DNA of 64,000 nucleotides from Tolypothrix sp. PCC 7712. GTDB taxonomy: Bacteria > Cyanobacteriota > Cyanobacteriia > Cyanobacteriales > Nostocaceae. Under the pieces are notes generated by a model that did not search any database, was not told where the DNA came from, and saw nothing but the letters and a program-made list of their open reading frames with translations. The DNA lies in NCBI RefSeq assembly GCF_025860405.1, contig NZ_CP063787.1, positions 1-64,000 of the forward strand. The letters run 5' to 3'. Of the stretch, positions 1 to 9,729 are shown one piece after another (within the stretch, counting starts at the first letter, position 1; the number at the start of each line of letters is the position of its first letter). Made by a program: the position numbers and the translations under genes.

Positions 1-174
1 TTACATTCGCTTCACTTCAAGACTGCATACCCCGCATCCTGCTGGGAGCTACATAACAGTAATCCATCAAATAACAGTGATATTACGGTTGAATTATCCC
101 AAAATTTAGCCAAATTCATCAAATCTTTAGCATTTTTACCTATTCAAAAGGCTTAAGTTAATTACTTAAGCCCG

Positions 175-2292
175 ATGATTACCCTGCCCAACCTTAACTT
201 TATAATTGATTCTTCATTCAGTATGCGTTTTCACAACATTAGTCTGAGTTTCCTGGCTCTGGTTATCGCCACGGCTTCCACTCCGATAAATTTCAGCCTT
301 TGGGCCTCACCAGGAGAATTACGAGTACTAGCGCAAACACAAGCGGATCGCAAAGCCGAAGCAGACAGGTTGCTAAAGCAAGGTAAAGAGCAGTATCAAA
401 TCAGTCAATTTGAAGCTGCATTACAGTCTTGGCAACAAGCGCTGATTATCTATCGAGAAATAAAAAACCGTCAAGGTGAGGCGGATACTCTGCGTGGAGT
501 GGGGGCTGCTTACTATGAGCTGGCCGACTACACCAAAGCGATTAATTACAACCAGCAGAGTTTGCTGATCGCACAGGAAATCAAAGACCGCTTAGGTGAG
601 GGGCATACTCTGCGTGGTTTGGGAAATGCTTACTTATCCTTCAGAAACTATGCCAAGGCAATTGATTGCTACCAGAAGAGTTTGGCGATCGCGCGGGAAA
701 TCAAAGACCGCCAAGGCGAGGGGAGATCTCTGGGCAATTTGGGAATTGTTTACAAGAACCAGGGAGATTACACTAAGGCAATTGAGCACTACCAGCAGAG
801 TTTAGTGATGGCGCGGGAAATCAAAGACCGCAAAGGAGAGGAGAATGTTCTAGGCAATCTAGGAGTTGCTTACTATGAGTTGAGAAATTATGCTAAGGCG
901 ATTGAGTATCAGCAGCAAAGTCTAGCGCTCGCGCGGGAAATTAACGACCGCAAAGGAGAGGGGCAGTCTCTGGGTAATTTGGGACTTGCTTATTCTGATC
1001 TGGGAGAATACGCCAAAGCAATTGAGTACTACCAGCAGAGTCTAGTGATCGCGCGGGAAACCAAAGACCGCTACACGGAGGGGACATTTCTGGGTAATCT
1101 GGGAAATGCTTACGAATCCGTAGGAGATTACACCAAAGCGATTGAGTACCACTCCTCAAGTTTGGCTATTGCTAGAGAAATCAAAGACAGAAACGGGGAA
1201 GGGAATGCTCTGGGCAATCTGGGAAATCTTAACTATTATCTGGGAGAATATGCCAAGGCAATTGATTATTACCAGCAAAGTTTGGCGATTAAAAGGGAAA
1301 TCAATGACCGCCTAGATGAGGGAGCAGTTCTGGGCAATCTGGGAAATTCTTACTTCTCCTTGGGAGAATACACCAAAGCGATTGAGTCTCACCAGCAGTA
1401 TTTGGCGATCGCACAGAAAATCAATGACCGCAAAGGGCAGGAGAATGCTCTAGGTAATCTGGGAAATGCCTACTATGCTCTAGGGGACTACCCTAAAGCC
1501 ATTGAATACCACTCCTCAAGTTTGGCGATCGCACGGGAAATTAAAGACCTCAAAGGGGAAGGGCAGTCTCTGGGTAATCTGGGAAATGCTTACGATGCTC
1601 TAGGAGACTACACCAAGGCTATTGAATACCAGCAACAGTATTTGGTGATCGCGCGGAAAATTAAAGACCGAAACGGAGAGGGGAAAGCTCTAGGTAGTTT
1701 GGGACTTGCTTACGATGCACTGGGAGACTACGCCAAGGCGATTGAATATCAGAAGCAGAGATTGGCAATGGCGCGTGAAATCAAAGACCTCACTGGAGAA
1801 GGAATAAGTCTGAATAATTTAGGATTAACTCTCTACAAAGCAGGCAATCTCCAAGAAGCTGAAAAAACCCTCTATACTGGCATTGAAGTTTGGGAATCTC
1901 TTAGAGGAAGATTGGGTAAAAATGATAGCTACAAAATCTCAATTTTTGAGGTTCAAGCTAAAACTTACCCCATACTGCAACAAGTCCTGATTGCTCAAAA
2001 TAAAACTAAGGAAGCTCTAGAAATTTCTGAGCGGGGACGTAGTAGGGCATTTGTAGAGTTATTAGCTTCTCGCTTTTCTAGCAAAACTACAGGACGAATC
2101 CTCGAAAATCCTGTTGATCAACCTACAATATCCCTACTGCAACAAATCGCCAAACAACAAAATGCTACTCTGGTTGAATATTCAATTATTAATGGTGAGA
2201 TCAAAGTTCAGGGTAAACCACAAATTAAGGAATCAGAACTCTACATTTGGGTAATCAAACCTACAGGTGAAGTTACCTTCCTGTACGTTTAA
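175..2292 (+). pseudogene. CHAT-TPR protein, 5' part (split by transposon)
   Basis: N-terminal part of a secreted TPR-CHAT protein. A better start than the first ATG is Met17 (nt 223), which opens a signal-peptide-like stretch (MRFHNISLSFLALVIATAS) ending near VLAQTQ. Residues about 60-550 are 40-residue TPRs of the kinesin-light-chain type (LGNLGNAY, DYxKAIEY, LAIAREIKDR). The reading frame runs into foreign DNA after ELYIWVIKPTGEVTF and stops a few codons later. The rest of the CHAT region, beginning QVTLKPLWQKEN, lies about 11.2 kb downstream on the same strand. The family normally reads straight from TPRs into a CHAT peptidase, so this is one gene broken by insertion. The remaining product would be a TPR protein without its peptidase. 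Confidence 0.9.
481..1800 (+). repeat. Tandem 120-bp TPR-coding repeats
   Basis: Eleven consecutive 120-bp units in perfect register, each encoding one 40-residue TPR. Every unit opens with a variant of gggnnnnctctgggtaatctggg and carries gcgatcgcgcgggaaatc-like codons near its end. The absence of length drift and the close DNA similarity between units suggest amplification by unequal recombination. Confidence 0.85.
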
Positions 2293-2430
2293 AATAAAGT
2301 CTTGAAATTTCAGAGACGCAAAAACTTGATTTTACGTGTCTATCTCCAGAATCTGGAAAGAATAAAGTCCTAAACTTTGATGAAGAGAAATGCTGAGACT
2401 ACAGAAGTCTAAAATAATAAAGTCTTAAAA
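2282..2430. repeat. Left-end transposase-binding-like repeats
   Basis: Three direct repeats with the core AATAAAGTC: AATAAAGTCTTGAAA at 2293, AATAAAGTCCTAAAC at 2361 and AATAAAGTCTTAAAA at 2416. They are spaced 68 and 55 bp and start 11 bp inside the TGTACG tip. Tn7-like elements carry several TnsB-binding repeats at each end, so these are the likely left-end TnsB sites. The assignment rests on position and repetition. Confidence 0.65.
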
Positions 2431-2466
2431 TATTGCATAAATCGAAGCTCGGTATAGCATTTATAG

Positions 2467-3423
2467 CTATTGTGTCGTTTCCAGAGGAATTTGAAAAAAT
2501 GCTTCGGCTCTCCAGCCCAAAAATTGCATAAACAGCAGATGGTGAACAGGACTACAAGTGCTTTGGGGTTGCAGTAACTTAAACAACCAACTTTTCTGAG
2601 GATTCGGCAGTTCAAGTGGACATTTAAGTTGTTGTAGTAAATCTCTACAGTAGTGCTGCTTAAGCAAACTTAATAACTCCATCTCCCTGTCCCGGCGATT
2701 TTTGTTAGCACCAAGTTTTTGAGAGATGAGATAAAAATATCGCTTTAATATCGATTCCAAGCAATTAGAGTTATAGGGCTGATTCAGCAACCAAGCACTA
2801 TCAGTCGCAAGGGTTAACAAGACTTGGTGAGAAGAATTATTGAGATTAACATCTGTTGGTGAGGGAATTGTTTGTATTACCCTGTTTGCAGAGACAAACT
2901 CATAGACTGGTTGATGCCTTCGTGGATTAAGATCACTAGATACCAAAAATACTTGGTGAGTGGGGCAGACTTCTACACCAGGAGCTTGATGAAGTCGATG
3001 CCAGTAAGGTTCGCCAAATTCTTGCTCATCCTCCACAGCACACAAAGGACAAAATCTTAGCGAATAAGGAAATGGAATAGCAACCTTGAACAATCCAAAG
3101 ATTTGATAGAACCATGAACCCCCAGAATTTCTCATTAATTGTAGGCGGTAATTTTGTTCTTCCGGGTTAAAAAAAGGACTGTACAGGGGAAACAGAGTAT
3201 GGCGATTGACCAAACGCTCTACGGTATAACGATGTCCTTTAGGCAATACCGCAACTAGCCTATCGAGATTCCAGGGTAAATCAATTACCGCCTTTGCTGC
3301 ATAATAACCTTGTAATTCAATGGCTACAGCATTTTTACTCGGATACTGCATATAGTCGTGGTAACGTCCGCACATACTGTAGAGCAATTCATCTCTAAAA
3401 GGGTCGGGAAATAAGCCAATCAT
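2467..3423 (-). CDS. tniQ: TniQ/TnsD-like target-selection protein
   Basis: Target-site selector of the Tn7-like element. The 318-residue protein opens MIGLFPDPFRDELLYS, the conserved TnsD/TniQ N terminus, and carries a zinc-finger set (CPLC at about 140, then H and CPTH about 30 residues later, within YWHRLHQAPGVEVCPTH). It ends with HHLLFMQFLGWRAEAFF, a motif that in long TnsD proteins is followed by a further DNA-binding region. That C-terminal extension is missing, so it resembles short TniQ proteins more than the roughly 500-residue attachment-site-binding TnsD. Its ATG overlaps the tnsC stop (ATGA), so the two are translationally coupled. No guide-RNA machinery is present to suggest RNA-guided targeting. 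Confidence 0.85.
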   Translation of the reverse strand: MIGLFPDPFRDELLYSMCGRYHDYMQYPSKNAVAIELQGYYAAKAVIDLPWNLDRLVAVLPKGHRYTVERLVNRHTLFPLYSPFFNPEEQNYRLQLMRNSGGSWFYQIFGLFKVAIPFPYSLRFCPLCAVEDEQEFGEPYWHRLHQAPGVEVCPTHQVFLVSSDLNPRRHQPVYEFVSANRVIQTIPSPTDVNLNNSSHQVLLTLATDSAWLLNQPYNSNCLESILKRYFYLISQKLGANKNRRDREMELLSLLKQHYCRDLLQQLKCPLELPNPQKSWLFKLLQPQSTCSPVHHLLFMQFLGWRAEAFFQIPLETTQ

Positions 3424-4970
3424 CCAGAAATATCCTCGAAAAGATACTCTGTTGCCGCTTTAATGAATCCTGCTCGTTGTAACGATTCGTAAGCACCAAC
3501 CTTCTGCTTGACTCCTGACGCTACAATCTCCGGCAGTCCTGATTCATCAGGTTTCACAGACTGGCTACCAAAAGATGTTGAGGGTTTAGCGTGTGGCGGT
3601 TTTTTAGGGCAACTGTCAGCTTGTGAATTAGCAACAGTAGACTCATTAGGAGTGTTTTCTTTTACACTACCATTGATAACTTGTAACGTTAATTTCTCAG
3701 CAGCTTCTTGAAAGTAAGGTTCGATATCAACTAGATATACATCCTCAAACTTCTGCAACTCCACTTTATCTCCTCGTTTGAGAGCAGAAAGGACAGGAGC
3801 AGCCAAGCACAGGCAATCTTTGGCAACAGAACGAATAATAGCTTCTGTTACCTTTTCCTTACCAGTAGTAATAGCTCGAATTTGAGCCAACATATAAACC
3901 TTAATTGCAAAATCAGTGATACCTTGTGTTTCGTAATACAAAGTATGTGCCAGTTGAGGGTTGAGTGGACATGGGTAAAGAGTATATTGATACCGCCACA
4001 AAGATTCTATGAAGAACTGCCAAGTATCATTCTCCGGCATGGGATGCCAAAGTAAATCACCCTGTCCTGTTCCCCGGCGCATTTGCCGAAACTCACCACT
4101 GAGAACAGACCAAGCCTTATAAGTGCCAACTAAAACAACGGGTAAGCCAATTGTGTTGATTAATCCGACGAAGAAGTTGAGCATTTTCTTGTGTCCGCCG
4201 CTCTTGGCTTCGCTCAAATTCTGGAGTTCATCAATTACCAGCACTCCTAAACAATGAAGTGAGGCAACCCGCGCCATTGCTGGAATTAACTCATCTACAG
4301 TTCGCCGTCCCTTGCCGGCGTAGTGCTGGTAGTAAGAAGTGTCAAGGAGATCATCAACTGCTTGAAAAAAGTTCAAGCACAATCCCTTGATAGAACCATC
4401 AAAAGGGCAATCGAGTTTTAGCCAGACAATTTGTCCTAGGGTAAAGTCACGATTGCGGTAATAACTGTGATTAATTACTTGGGGGTAGAGTTGCAAAACC
4501 GATTCAACGGCTGTTGTCTTGCCTACACCACTCATACCAATTATGGTAAAGCCATTGGCAGTAGAGCGTAAGCGACTAGGTGGTACTTGGTTAGTTACAA
4601 GAGCTTCTACCTTTTGGCTGATATCATGAAAGAACTCACGGCTAGCAGGGTTGCGGGCGCGATACCCACTCCGAATTAGACGAGCAAATCGCTGTTCTAA
4701 ATCTATGTGTACTGGCAGAGGTTGAAAAAATTGCAATACCTCCTGAATTAAGTGCAGACGCTCGTGATTAGGTAGCAATCGCTCTTGTGCATCATATCTG
4801 GGAAGTAAAGACAGCGAAATGAAGGCTTGTTCTTCGGTTAATAAAGGGGGCAGTGCCTCAATTAGAGGATTATCACGGTAAATAGAAATTTGTTCGGGAT
4901 TATACTGGGCAAAGACTTCTCTACCCCGAAACACTAGCAGATGTGGCGAGTGGGCTGGCTCAGGAGTCAT
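3420..4970 (-). CDS. tnsC: TnsC-like AAA+ transposition regulator
   Basis: ATP-dependent adaptor linking target selection to transposase. The protein shows a Walker A motif (GMSGVGKTTAVESV), a Walker B-like VLVIDELQNL, and a polar C-terminal tail rich in K, S and P. I chose the ATG giving MTPEPAHSP, about 516 residues, because it overlaps the tnsB stop by only 11 nt; an upstream in-frame start would extend the overlap to 92 nt. The protein is longer than the minimal TnsC of CRISPR-associated type V-K elements and fits TnsC of tnsA-containing Tn7-like elements. Confidence 0.88.
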   Translation of the reverse strand: MTPEPAHSPHLLVFRGREVFAQYNPEQISIYRDNPLIEALPPLLTEEQAFISLSLLPRYDAQERLLPNHERLHLIQEVLQFFQPLPVHIDLEQRFARLIRSGYRARNPASREFFHDISQKVEALVTNQVPPSRLRSTANGFTIIGMSGVGKTTAVESVLQLYPQVINHSYYRNRDFTLGQIVWLKLDCPFDGSIKGLCLNFFQAVDDLLDTSYYQHYAGKGRRTVDELIPAMARVASLHCLGVLVIDELQNLSEAKSGGHKKMLNFFVGLINTIGLPVVLVGTYKAWSVLSGEFRQMRRGTGQGDLLWHPMPENDTWQFFIESLWRYQYTLYPCPLNPQLAHTLYYETQGITDFAIKVYMLAQIRAITTGKEKVTEAIIRSVAKDCLCLAAPVLSALKRGDKVELQKFEDVYLVDIEPYFQEAAEKLTLQVINGSVKENTPNESTVANSQADSCPKKPPHAKPSTSFGSQSVKPDESGLPEIVASGVKQKVGAYESLQRAGFIKAATEYLFEDISG

Positions 4971-7146
4971 TATTCCAACTCTCCTCACGTAACCGACGCA
5001 ATTTATCAAAGGGTTGTGGGGGTGGAACATACTCCTGTTCTTCACCCTCAAGTTGACTATCTCTAACTATGGGTACGACTCTTTGGGCGTTGTCAGATAC
5101 TTCTGGTCTAAAGTAGTCTGCTCCACTTAGCCGCTCATGGTCACGCTCCAGTTGCCGTGACGAGCGAATATTTTTCACCCGCTTGTGAGGATTCAGGTCA
5201 CAACGTGCCGCCTCAGTTTGAGTGCTAGCTTCACAAACAATTTCCTCGACAGTAGCATGGAAAACCGCTTGACTCCTTTGACTGCGGGTTTGAGCAACTT
5301 GTTGACGTTGTTGTTTTAATGCCAAATAATCTGTTGCTTCGTGCCAATCCCGTCCAGTGAAAGTCTTCGATACGGGCAGAAGATGGCAGACTTCCATCCG
5401 TTTACCACCTTCATTACGTAAATAGATGGTATCAATTTGGCGCGGGTCATAAGCAATCGAGAGCTTCCATCTACCTTCTAATCTGGCTTTGATAAACCAT
5501 TGCTCTCGCACTGCCAGTTCACAAGTATAAAACAGACCGCGATAGTAAATTCCTTGATGGGTGACAGAGGCACTGTCAGTTGGTAATAAATTTAACCTGA
5601 CAATTTCTCTTGGCATTACCCTTGGACAACCTTGATTTTGAACGCCCCAGTGCCATAAGTTAATCGGATATGGTTCAACACCATCTGCAATCATATATTC
5701 ATTTGCTGGATAAGTATCCAATCGATGTTGATTGTTATGGTCGAGGATACAAAGCAGCATCAACTTGCGAAACTGGTTAAGATCCAAAACAGCATCTAAT
5801 CGATAATCCTTGTCACCCCGTTCGTAAGTTTGATGAACAGCCCCAGGCATCCAATGTATCAGCTTGTCATTACTGAGTCGAAAGTAACGCTCGACTATAG
5901 GTTTCCAATCTGGGCGAAAGGGCGGAGTATTGTCTACTCGAATACCCAAAGCATTTACTAGATTATTAGCATTGTTACTGAGTAGTTCTCCCCGGTCAGC
6001 CAGGATAGCTTCTGGTAGATGATGACTAGGCCACTGAGCCTCAGTGATCTCAATGCCGTATTCTTGGCAAAATTTCACCTTATTTGCAGTGGCATTTTCC
6101 AGTGCTAACATTGCTCCCAACCAACTAGGGCCTTCCAAGCTGACGCTAAAACCTACAATTAAACGGCTGAAAACGTCAACTACCAGATAAATCACTGGGC
6201 GACCGATGAGCCGATTTCGGTCTAATGAACTAACTAAATAAATGTCGCCAATAGTCGCATCAATTTGATACAAGCTGCCGGGGCCACTGGCAATGTTGGT
6301 CGCATTTCCCGTAACAGCACGATGACGAAGATTAAATCGATGTTCGCCGACACGAGATTTGAGTGTGCGGCATAAATCACGGTCTTTTTTGTACCAGTAG
6401 TAAAATTGAGCGTAGGTTGGCAGTTCCTCGGCAGGCGGTAAGATTGGCACTAACACACCGTTAATCGTTTCATATCCCTGATGAAAAAATTTTTCTAGGG
6501 TTAGTTGATAACTTTGCTTGAGTGTTCTCCCACTACGGGTTTCATAAAACAGTTGAATCCCTCGGCGAAAATATTCTCTGACTTGTTGGTCAACATTCAC
6601 ACCTATTGCTTGCTGTTCTCCCAGTGTGAGTTTGTTTGGACGACCTCGTTTACGGTGATTGTTCTGTCGCAACTTCCCAGAACCACCGCATTGGTCAAAG
6701 CGAGGAAGTAAGGCATTTTTTACTTGTCCACCTTGCCAATAACGCCGTAAGTAGTTGTAAATAGTTGCTGATGTTCGTCCTGTCTTGACAACGGTATCTG
6801 CAACCAACCGACCGCGAATAGTCCGAATGAAGATTTGCTCACCTTTTTCAATCAGAGGCTCAATTACTTGCCAAGCCTCATCGCGGTGCTGTTTATGCTT
6901 TTCATCAATCTCTTCTTCCTTTTGCACCCATACGACATACGGGTCAACTTCTAAAATCTGGACGGCGTTGGCTGCCAAGGCAATTTCTATCTCTGAACAT
7001 TTTTGCCACATTGGGAGTGCAGTGGTATTGTTCAGTTCAATGGTAACTACATCATTGTTGCCCAAATTCAACCACAAAATTCTTTCAATGCGATTGCATT
7101 TGCTGTCGTCTAGCCATTCTAGTAGCAGATTTTTGCCGAAACTCAT
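4960..7146 (-). CDS. tnsB: TnsB-like DDE transposase
   Basis: Strand-transfer transposase of the Tn7-like element, 728 residues. An rve-type catalytic core is visible with its three acidic residues in context: D in YQIDATIGD, D in ILADRGELL, and E in DWKPIVERYFRL. N-terminal helix-turn-helix segments (TVVKTGRTSATIYNYLRRYW) precede the core, and a Mu-transposase-like beta barrel plus a basic tail (KRVKNIRSSRQLERDHERL) follows. The start overlaps the tnsA stop by a few nt, as in a coupled operon. The core looks intact, so this gene may still be functional even though tnsA is broken. Confidence 0.9.
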   Translation of the reverse strand: MSFGKNLLLEWLDDSKCNRIERILWLNLGNNDVVTIELNNTTALPMWQKCSEIEIALAANAVQILEVDPYVVWVQKEEEIDEKHKQHRDEAWQVIEPLIEKGEQIFIRTIRGRLVADTVVKTGRTSATIYNYLRRYWQGGQVKNALLPRFDQCGGSGKLRQNNHRKRGRPNKLTLGEQQAIGVNVDQQVREYFRRGIQLFYETRSGRTLKQSYQLTLEKFFHQGYETINGVLVPILPPAEELPTYAQFYYWYKKDRDLCRTLKSRVGEHRFNLRHRAVTGNATNIASGPGSLYQIDATIGDIYLVSSLDRNRLIGRPVIYLVVDVFSRLIVGFSVSLEGPSWLGAMLALENATANKVKFCQEYGIEITEAQWPSHHLPEAILADRGELLSNNANNLVNALGIRVDNTPPFRPDWKPIVERYFRLSNDKLIHWMPGAVHQTYERGDKDYRLDAVLDLNQFRKLMLLCILDHNNQHRLDTYPANEYMIADGVEPYPINLWHWGVQNQGCPRVMPREIVRLNLLPTDSASVTHQGIYYRGLFYTCELAVREQWFIKARLEGRWKLSIAYDPRQIDTIYLRNEGGKRMEVCHLLPVSKTFTGRDWHEATDYLALKQQRQQVAQTRSQRSQAVFHATVEEIVCEASTQTEAARCDLNPHKRVKNIRSSRQLERDHERLSGADYFRPEVSDNAQRVVPIVRDSQLEGEEQEYVPPPQPFDKLRRLREESWNNDS

Positions 7147-7817
7147 CCTACTTCTCCCATTTGTAATTCGGATACTTGAGGTGACACTTTTAACAGCAGC
7201 AGTGGCTCTCGTGGCTGGATTGCTCTATTCATATCGACTATCCAATGTCGGGACGCTAGCAAATGACGAGCGACACAAAGGCTTGTCCCTGGTGGTAAAC
7301 CCAATTGGTTGTCACAATCAGTAGTAATTGCTGCTAATGGAGTATCAGTTTGCATCACCTGTTGAGTTAGCACATAGCTGATTTGCTCAATCTCTATTTC
7401 TGTTAGTGATAGGCTACTGGGGTGGCGAAATGGATGTATCCAAGCGACGTTATCTGCAAATGCTTTACTGATTTCATTTTCTGTGACAATTCCCCAGCTA
7501 ATTCCTCGTCCTTGCCAGTAAAGACGCTCTATCTCCAATTTTTCTAATACTCGTGCTGATGACAATTTTTCTTTTGGTTTTACTGTCCGAGCTTGTTCTG
7601 TGACTCCTATTGATTGGTTAACTGTCACTACAAAATCCGTTGTCATGACGATTGGGTCTTTTGTTCGCGGATTGGCTGGGTGTCGGATATTCAATTGCTG
7701 GGCAATTTCTTGTGTCTCTTCTAAAGGCAGTAATGGGTACTGTTCTCGAATATCTGCGACTAACACTGACCAATCAAGAAGATAAAAGTAGCGCAGCTCT
7801 AAGGAGCTAAATAATTC
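7143..7817 (-). pseudogene. tnsA: TnsA-like endonuclease, N terminus lost to IS
   Basis: TnsA cuts the 5' transposon ends so that Tn7-like elements move by cut-and-paste. The frame reads from the IS border as ELFSSLELRYFYLLDW, then DIREQYPLLPLEET, TTDFVV and RTVKPKEKL, matching the TnsA nuclease fold. The candidate catalytic E (SSLE), D (TTDF) and K (TVKP) are still present. It continues into the C-terminal winged-helix part (LEIERLYWQGRGISWGIVTE). The natural start is missing because the frame runs into the IS at 7820; a GTG at 7766 is the only internal start nearby and would drop the first catalytic residue. About 224 residues remain and roughly 40-60 are estimated lost. Confidence 0.85.
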
Positions 7818-7922
7818 ATGGGTGAACGAAAAAAAGTGTGGGGAAGAAAAAACGAGTTAGCGTATCATTTACGCTAACTAAGCTCTGACTGATGTAGATG
7901 TTAACTCTTACTTCGATATGAA

Positions 7923-8324
7923 TTATTTTTGAAATCTTGCCGCTTCTTCAACTAGGTCATTGAGTCCTAGCTCTAGTGTATGAAGCACCTGGTTTAACGC
8001 TTCGATTTTTGTCCGATTTTTCATCATCTCAACTGCTTTTAAGAAAGCTGGACTACCTGCTTTACCAATATATTGATGACAACTTTTATTACCATTTTTG
8101 GTAACAAAGATAGGTGATCCTGATTGCCACTTGTAATACCAATAAGCTCCGCCCTTACCTTTGGCGCGGTAACGAACAATCCAACAACCAGAAAAAGCTA
8201 CATCACTCTTGTTAAGAGTAGAGATTTCTTGGTTGATTTCTTCTCTTTTGGCAATTAAAAGTTCTACTCTGTGTGCTAAATCTGAAAGACTCTGTTCTCT
8301 TGTTTTGACCACTATTAAATACAA
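7923..8324 (-). CDS. IS accessory ORF, hypothetical
   Basis: A 133-residue protein downstream of the transposase and inside the same terminal repeats. It has an N-terminal coiled-coil-like helix (LAHRVELLIAKREEINQEIS), a central aromatic and basic patch (YRAKGKGGAYWYYKWQ) that could touch nucleic acid, then a helical C terminus. I recognise no catalytic motif. Its position suggests a passenger or accessory gene of this IS rather than a host gene. Confidence 0.6.
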   Translation of the reverse strand: MYLIVVKTREQSLSDLAHRVELLIAKREEINQEISTLNKSDVAFSGCWIVRYRAKGKGGAYWYYKWQSGSPIFVTKNGNKSCHQYIGKAGSPAFLKAVEMMKNRTKIEALNQVLHTLELGLNDLVEEAARFQK

Positions 8325-8352
8325 GCTTAAAAGTCCAAGGTTAGCGTGAATC

Positions 8353-9645
8353 TTACACTAACTTAATTTGATTGTAAGATAAGGATGACCAAAAATTTGA
8401 CCATCGCTCAGAAGAACTTAAATATGCTGCCCTAAGAGCCATAACTCCTTCGGCTCCAAAAAAAGACCAATGCATACCTGCTTGTTTTAATCTTTGTGTA
8501 ACCACACGCCGATTAGAACTTTCAACAACTCCTGAACCAATCATTAAACCAGCTTTTAAATAAGAGCGATAATCAATTCGACTTTGATTATTAGTTAAAT
8601 AACGCTCTAAATCGGTAATTGCTTTGGTTAAATCTTTCTTCTTTTTTGGGAATTGATGACAATTTTCAATTACTGTAGTCCATTCAGATTTCTTCAGTAA
8701 TTGTTGTTGGGTTTTCACCCAATCTTTTTGAGTGTCTTCTTTATTCGGATAAGCGGCTTTCGCCACTGACCACACATATTCTGAGAGATGAAAAAAGTCG
8801 AGAATTTCCACCGAACCTGGAAATTGTTCTGATGCCATCGACCAAATCCAATGTGCGCCATCACCAATCACTACAGTTTTTGTGGGTTTTGTAAGAGCTA
8901 CTTGATGATATAAATGGGAGACTCTATCCCTAAATTCTCTCCGCGATTTTAAAGTAGCTACATATTCCCTTTCCCGGATCACACCTCTTTTTTTACCAAC
9001 TTTTTGATGGTCTTTACTCCAGAAAATTACACCAACTTTTGCTTCTTTATATCCTTGTTTTTGATTCAAGGGAGTCATGACTCCATCAACTCCCACATAT
9101 AATAAATCTGGTGGCTCATCCTCTAAATTAGGGACTTCAAACTCTGAAGAAGTGTCTGGCAAACATTCTCCATCGAACTCTTGTGTTTGTAGTTCATTTC
9201 CGATTTTTTCTACTTGATTAGCTAAAGTTTTTTCTGCTAACTCTAACGTTGTCCATTTTTGAAACAAGGAGTGAGAGTTAGGAAACTCACTACTGATTCC
9301 CAAAGCGCAGGCTAATTCTAATACCATTGGTAGCCATTTATCTTTTGGTAGACCTAACTCTTCATCAACCTTGACCTTAATACCATCTCTTGTAACGTAA
9401 GCTCTACGTACAAGAACCATTTCACCTAATGGAGTGTAATATCTTTTTTCTCGTTTAGTTCTCGGATGTGAGTATTGGGCTTCTTTTTCTTCTATTTTGG
9501 CTTGAAATAAGCTTTTTTGCACCTCGTTCCCTAATTTTAGCCACATACTGTAGAATTCGCGCACAAATTCTTCTAAATGGTTCCACTCCGGTAAGGAATT
9601 GAGTGTGTCATGAATGTGAGACAGAATTGATTGGAGGTTGTTCAT
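8353..9645 (-). CDS. ISKra4-family transposase
   Basis: A 430-residue transposase. The catalytic core includes YVGVDGVMTPL, VVIGDGAHWIWSMA and a C-terminal GSGVVESSNRRVVTQRLKQ with the conserved GMHWSFFGAEGVMALRA. This is the DDE arrangement typical of ISKra4-family enzymes as I know them. The frame is complete, and the stop lies in one of the internal GTTAGCG palindromes. The start codon sits about 85 nt inside the terminal repeat. Confidence 0.85.
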   Translation of the reverse strand: MNNLQSILSHIHDTLNSLPEWNHLEEFVREFYSMWLKLGNEVQKSLFQAKIEEKEAQYSHPRTKREKRYYTPLGEMVLVRRAYVTRDGIKVKVDEELGLPKDKWLPMVLELACALGISSEFPNSHSLFQKWTTLELAEKTLANQVEKIGNELQTQEFDGECLPDTSSEFEVPNLEDEPPDLLYVGVDGVMTPLNQKQGYKEAKVGVIFWSKDHQKVGKKRGVIREREYVATLKSRREFRDRVSHLYHQVALTKPTKTVVIGDGAHWIWSMASEQFPGSVEILDFFHLSEYVWSVAKAAYPNKEDTQKDWVKTQQQLLKKSEWTTVIENCHQFPKKKKDLTKAITDLERYLTNNQSRIDYRSYLKAGLMIGSGVVESSNRRVVTQRLKQAGMHWSFFGAEGVMALRAAYLSSSERWSNFWSSLSYNQIKLV

Positions 9646-9729
9646 GGGTAGTTTGGTTGCATCGCATCAAGAGCTATGTTAGCGTATTAAATCCGCTAAC
9701 TACTCTCCCACACCTTTTTTCGTTCACCC

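Larger units (their letters stand above)
7855..9700. repeat. Three GTTAGCG palindromes inside the IS
   Basis: An interrupted palindrome GTTAGCG...CGCTAAC occurs three times in the element: arms at 7855-7864/7870-7879, 8340-8347/8355-8362 (one mismatch) and 9678-9684/9694-9700. They lie just inside each terminus and at the junction between the two ORFs, which suggests protein-binding or regulatory sites for the element. Confidence 0.6.
7820..9729 (-). mobile_element. ISKra4-like insertion sequence
   Basis: A 1.91-kb element bounded by 23-bp terminal inverted repeats starting GGGTGAACGAAAAAA at each end, with one mismatch (A versus G at position 16). It encodes a transposase and a smaller accessory ORF in the same direction. 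The left flank is tnsA coding sequence; the right flank is the start of an unrelated tnsB reading the other way. No matching target duplication is visible, so the two flanks were not adjacent before insertion. Confidence 0.85.

Noticed and set aside
1..174. Possible tRNA or promoter element at the left edge
   Set aside because: No cloverleaf or clear promoter could be built; treated as leader sequence of the CHAT-TPR gene.
6785..7324. 179-aa plus-strand ORF
   Set aside because: Lies antisense to the well-supported tnsB and tnsA genes and has the Ser/Leu-rich composition of a shadow frame.
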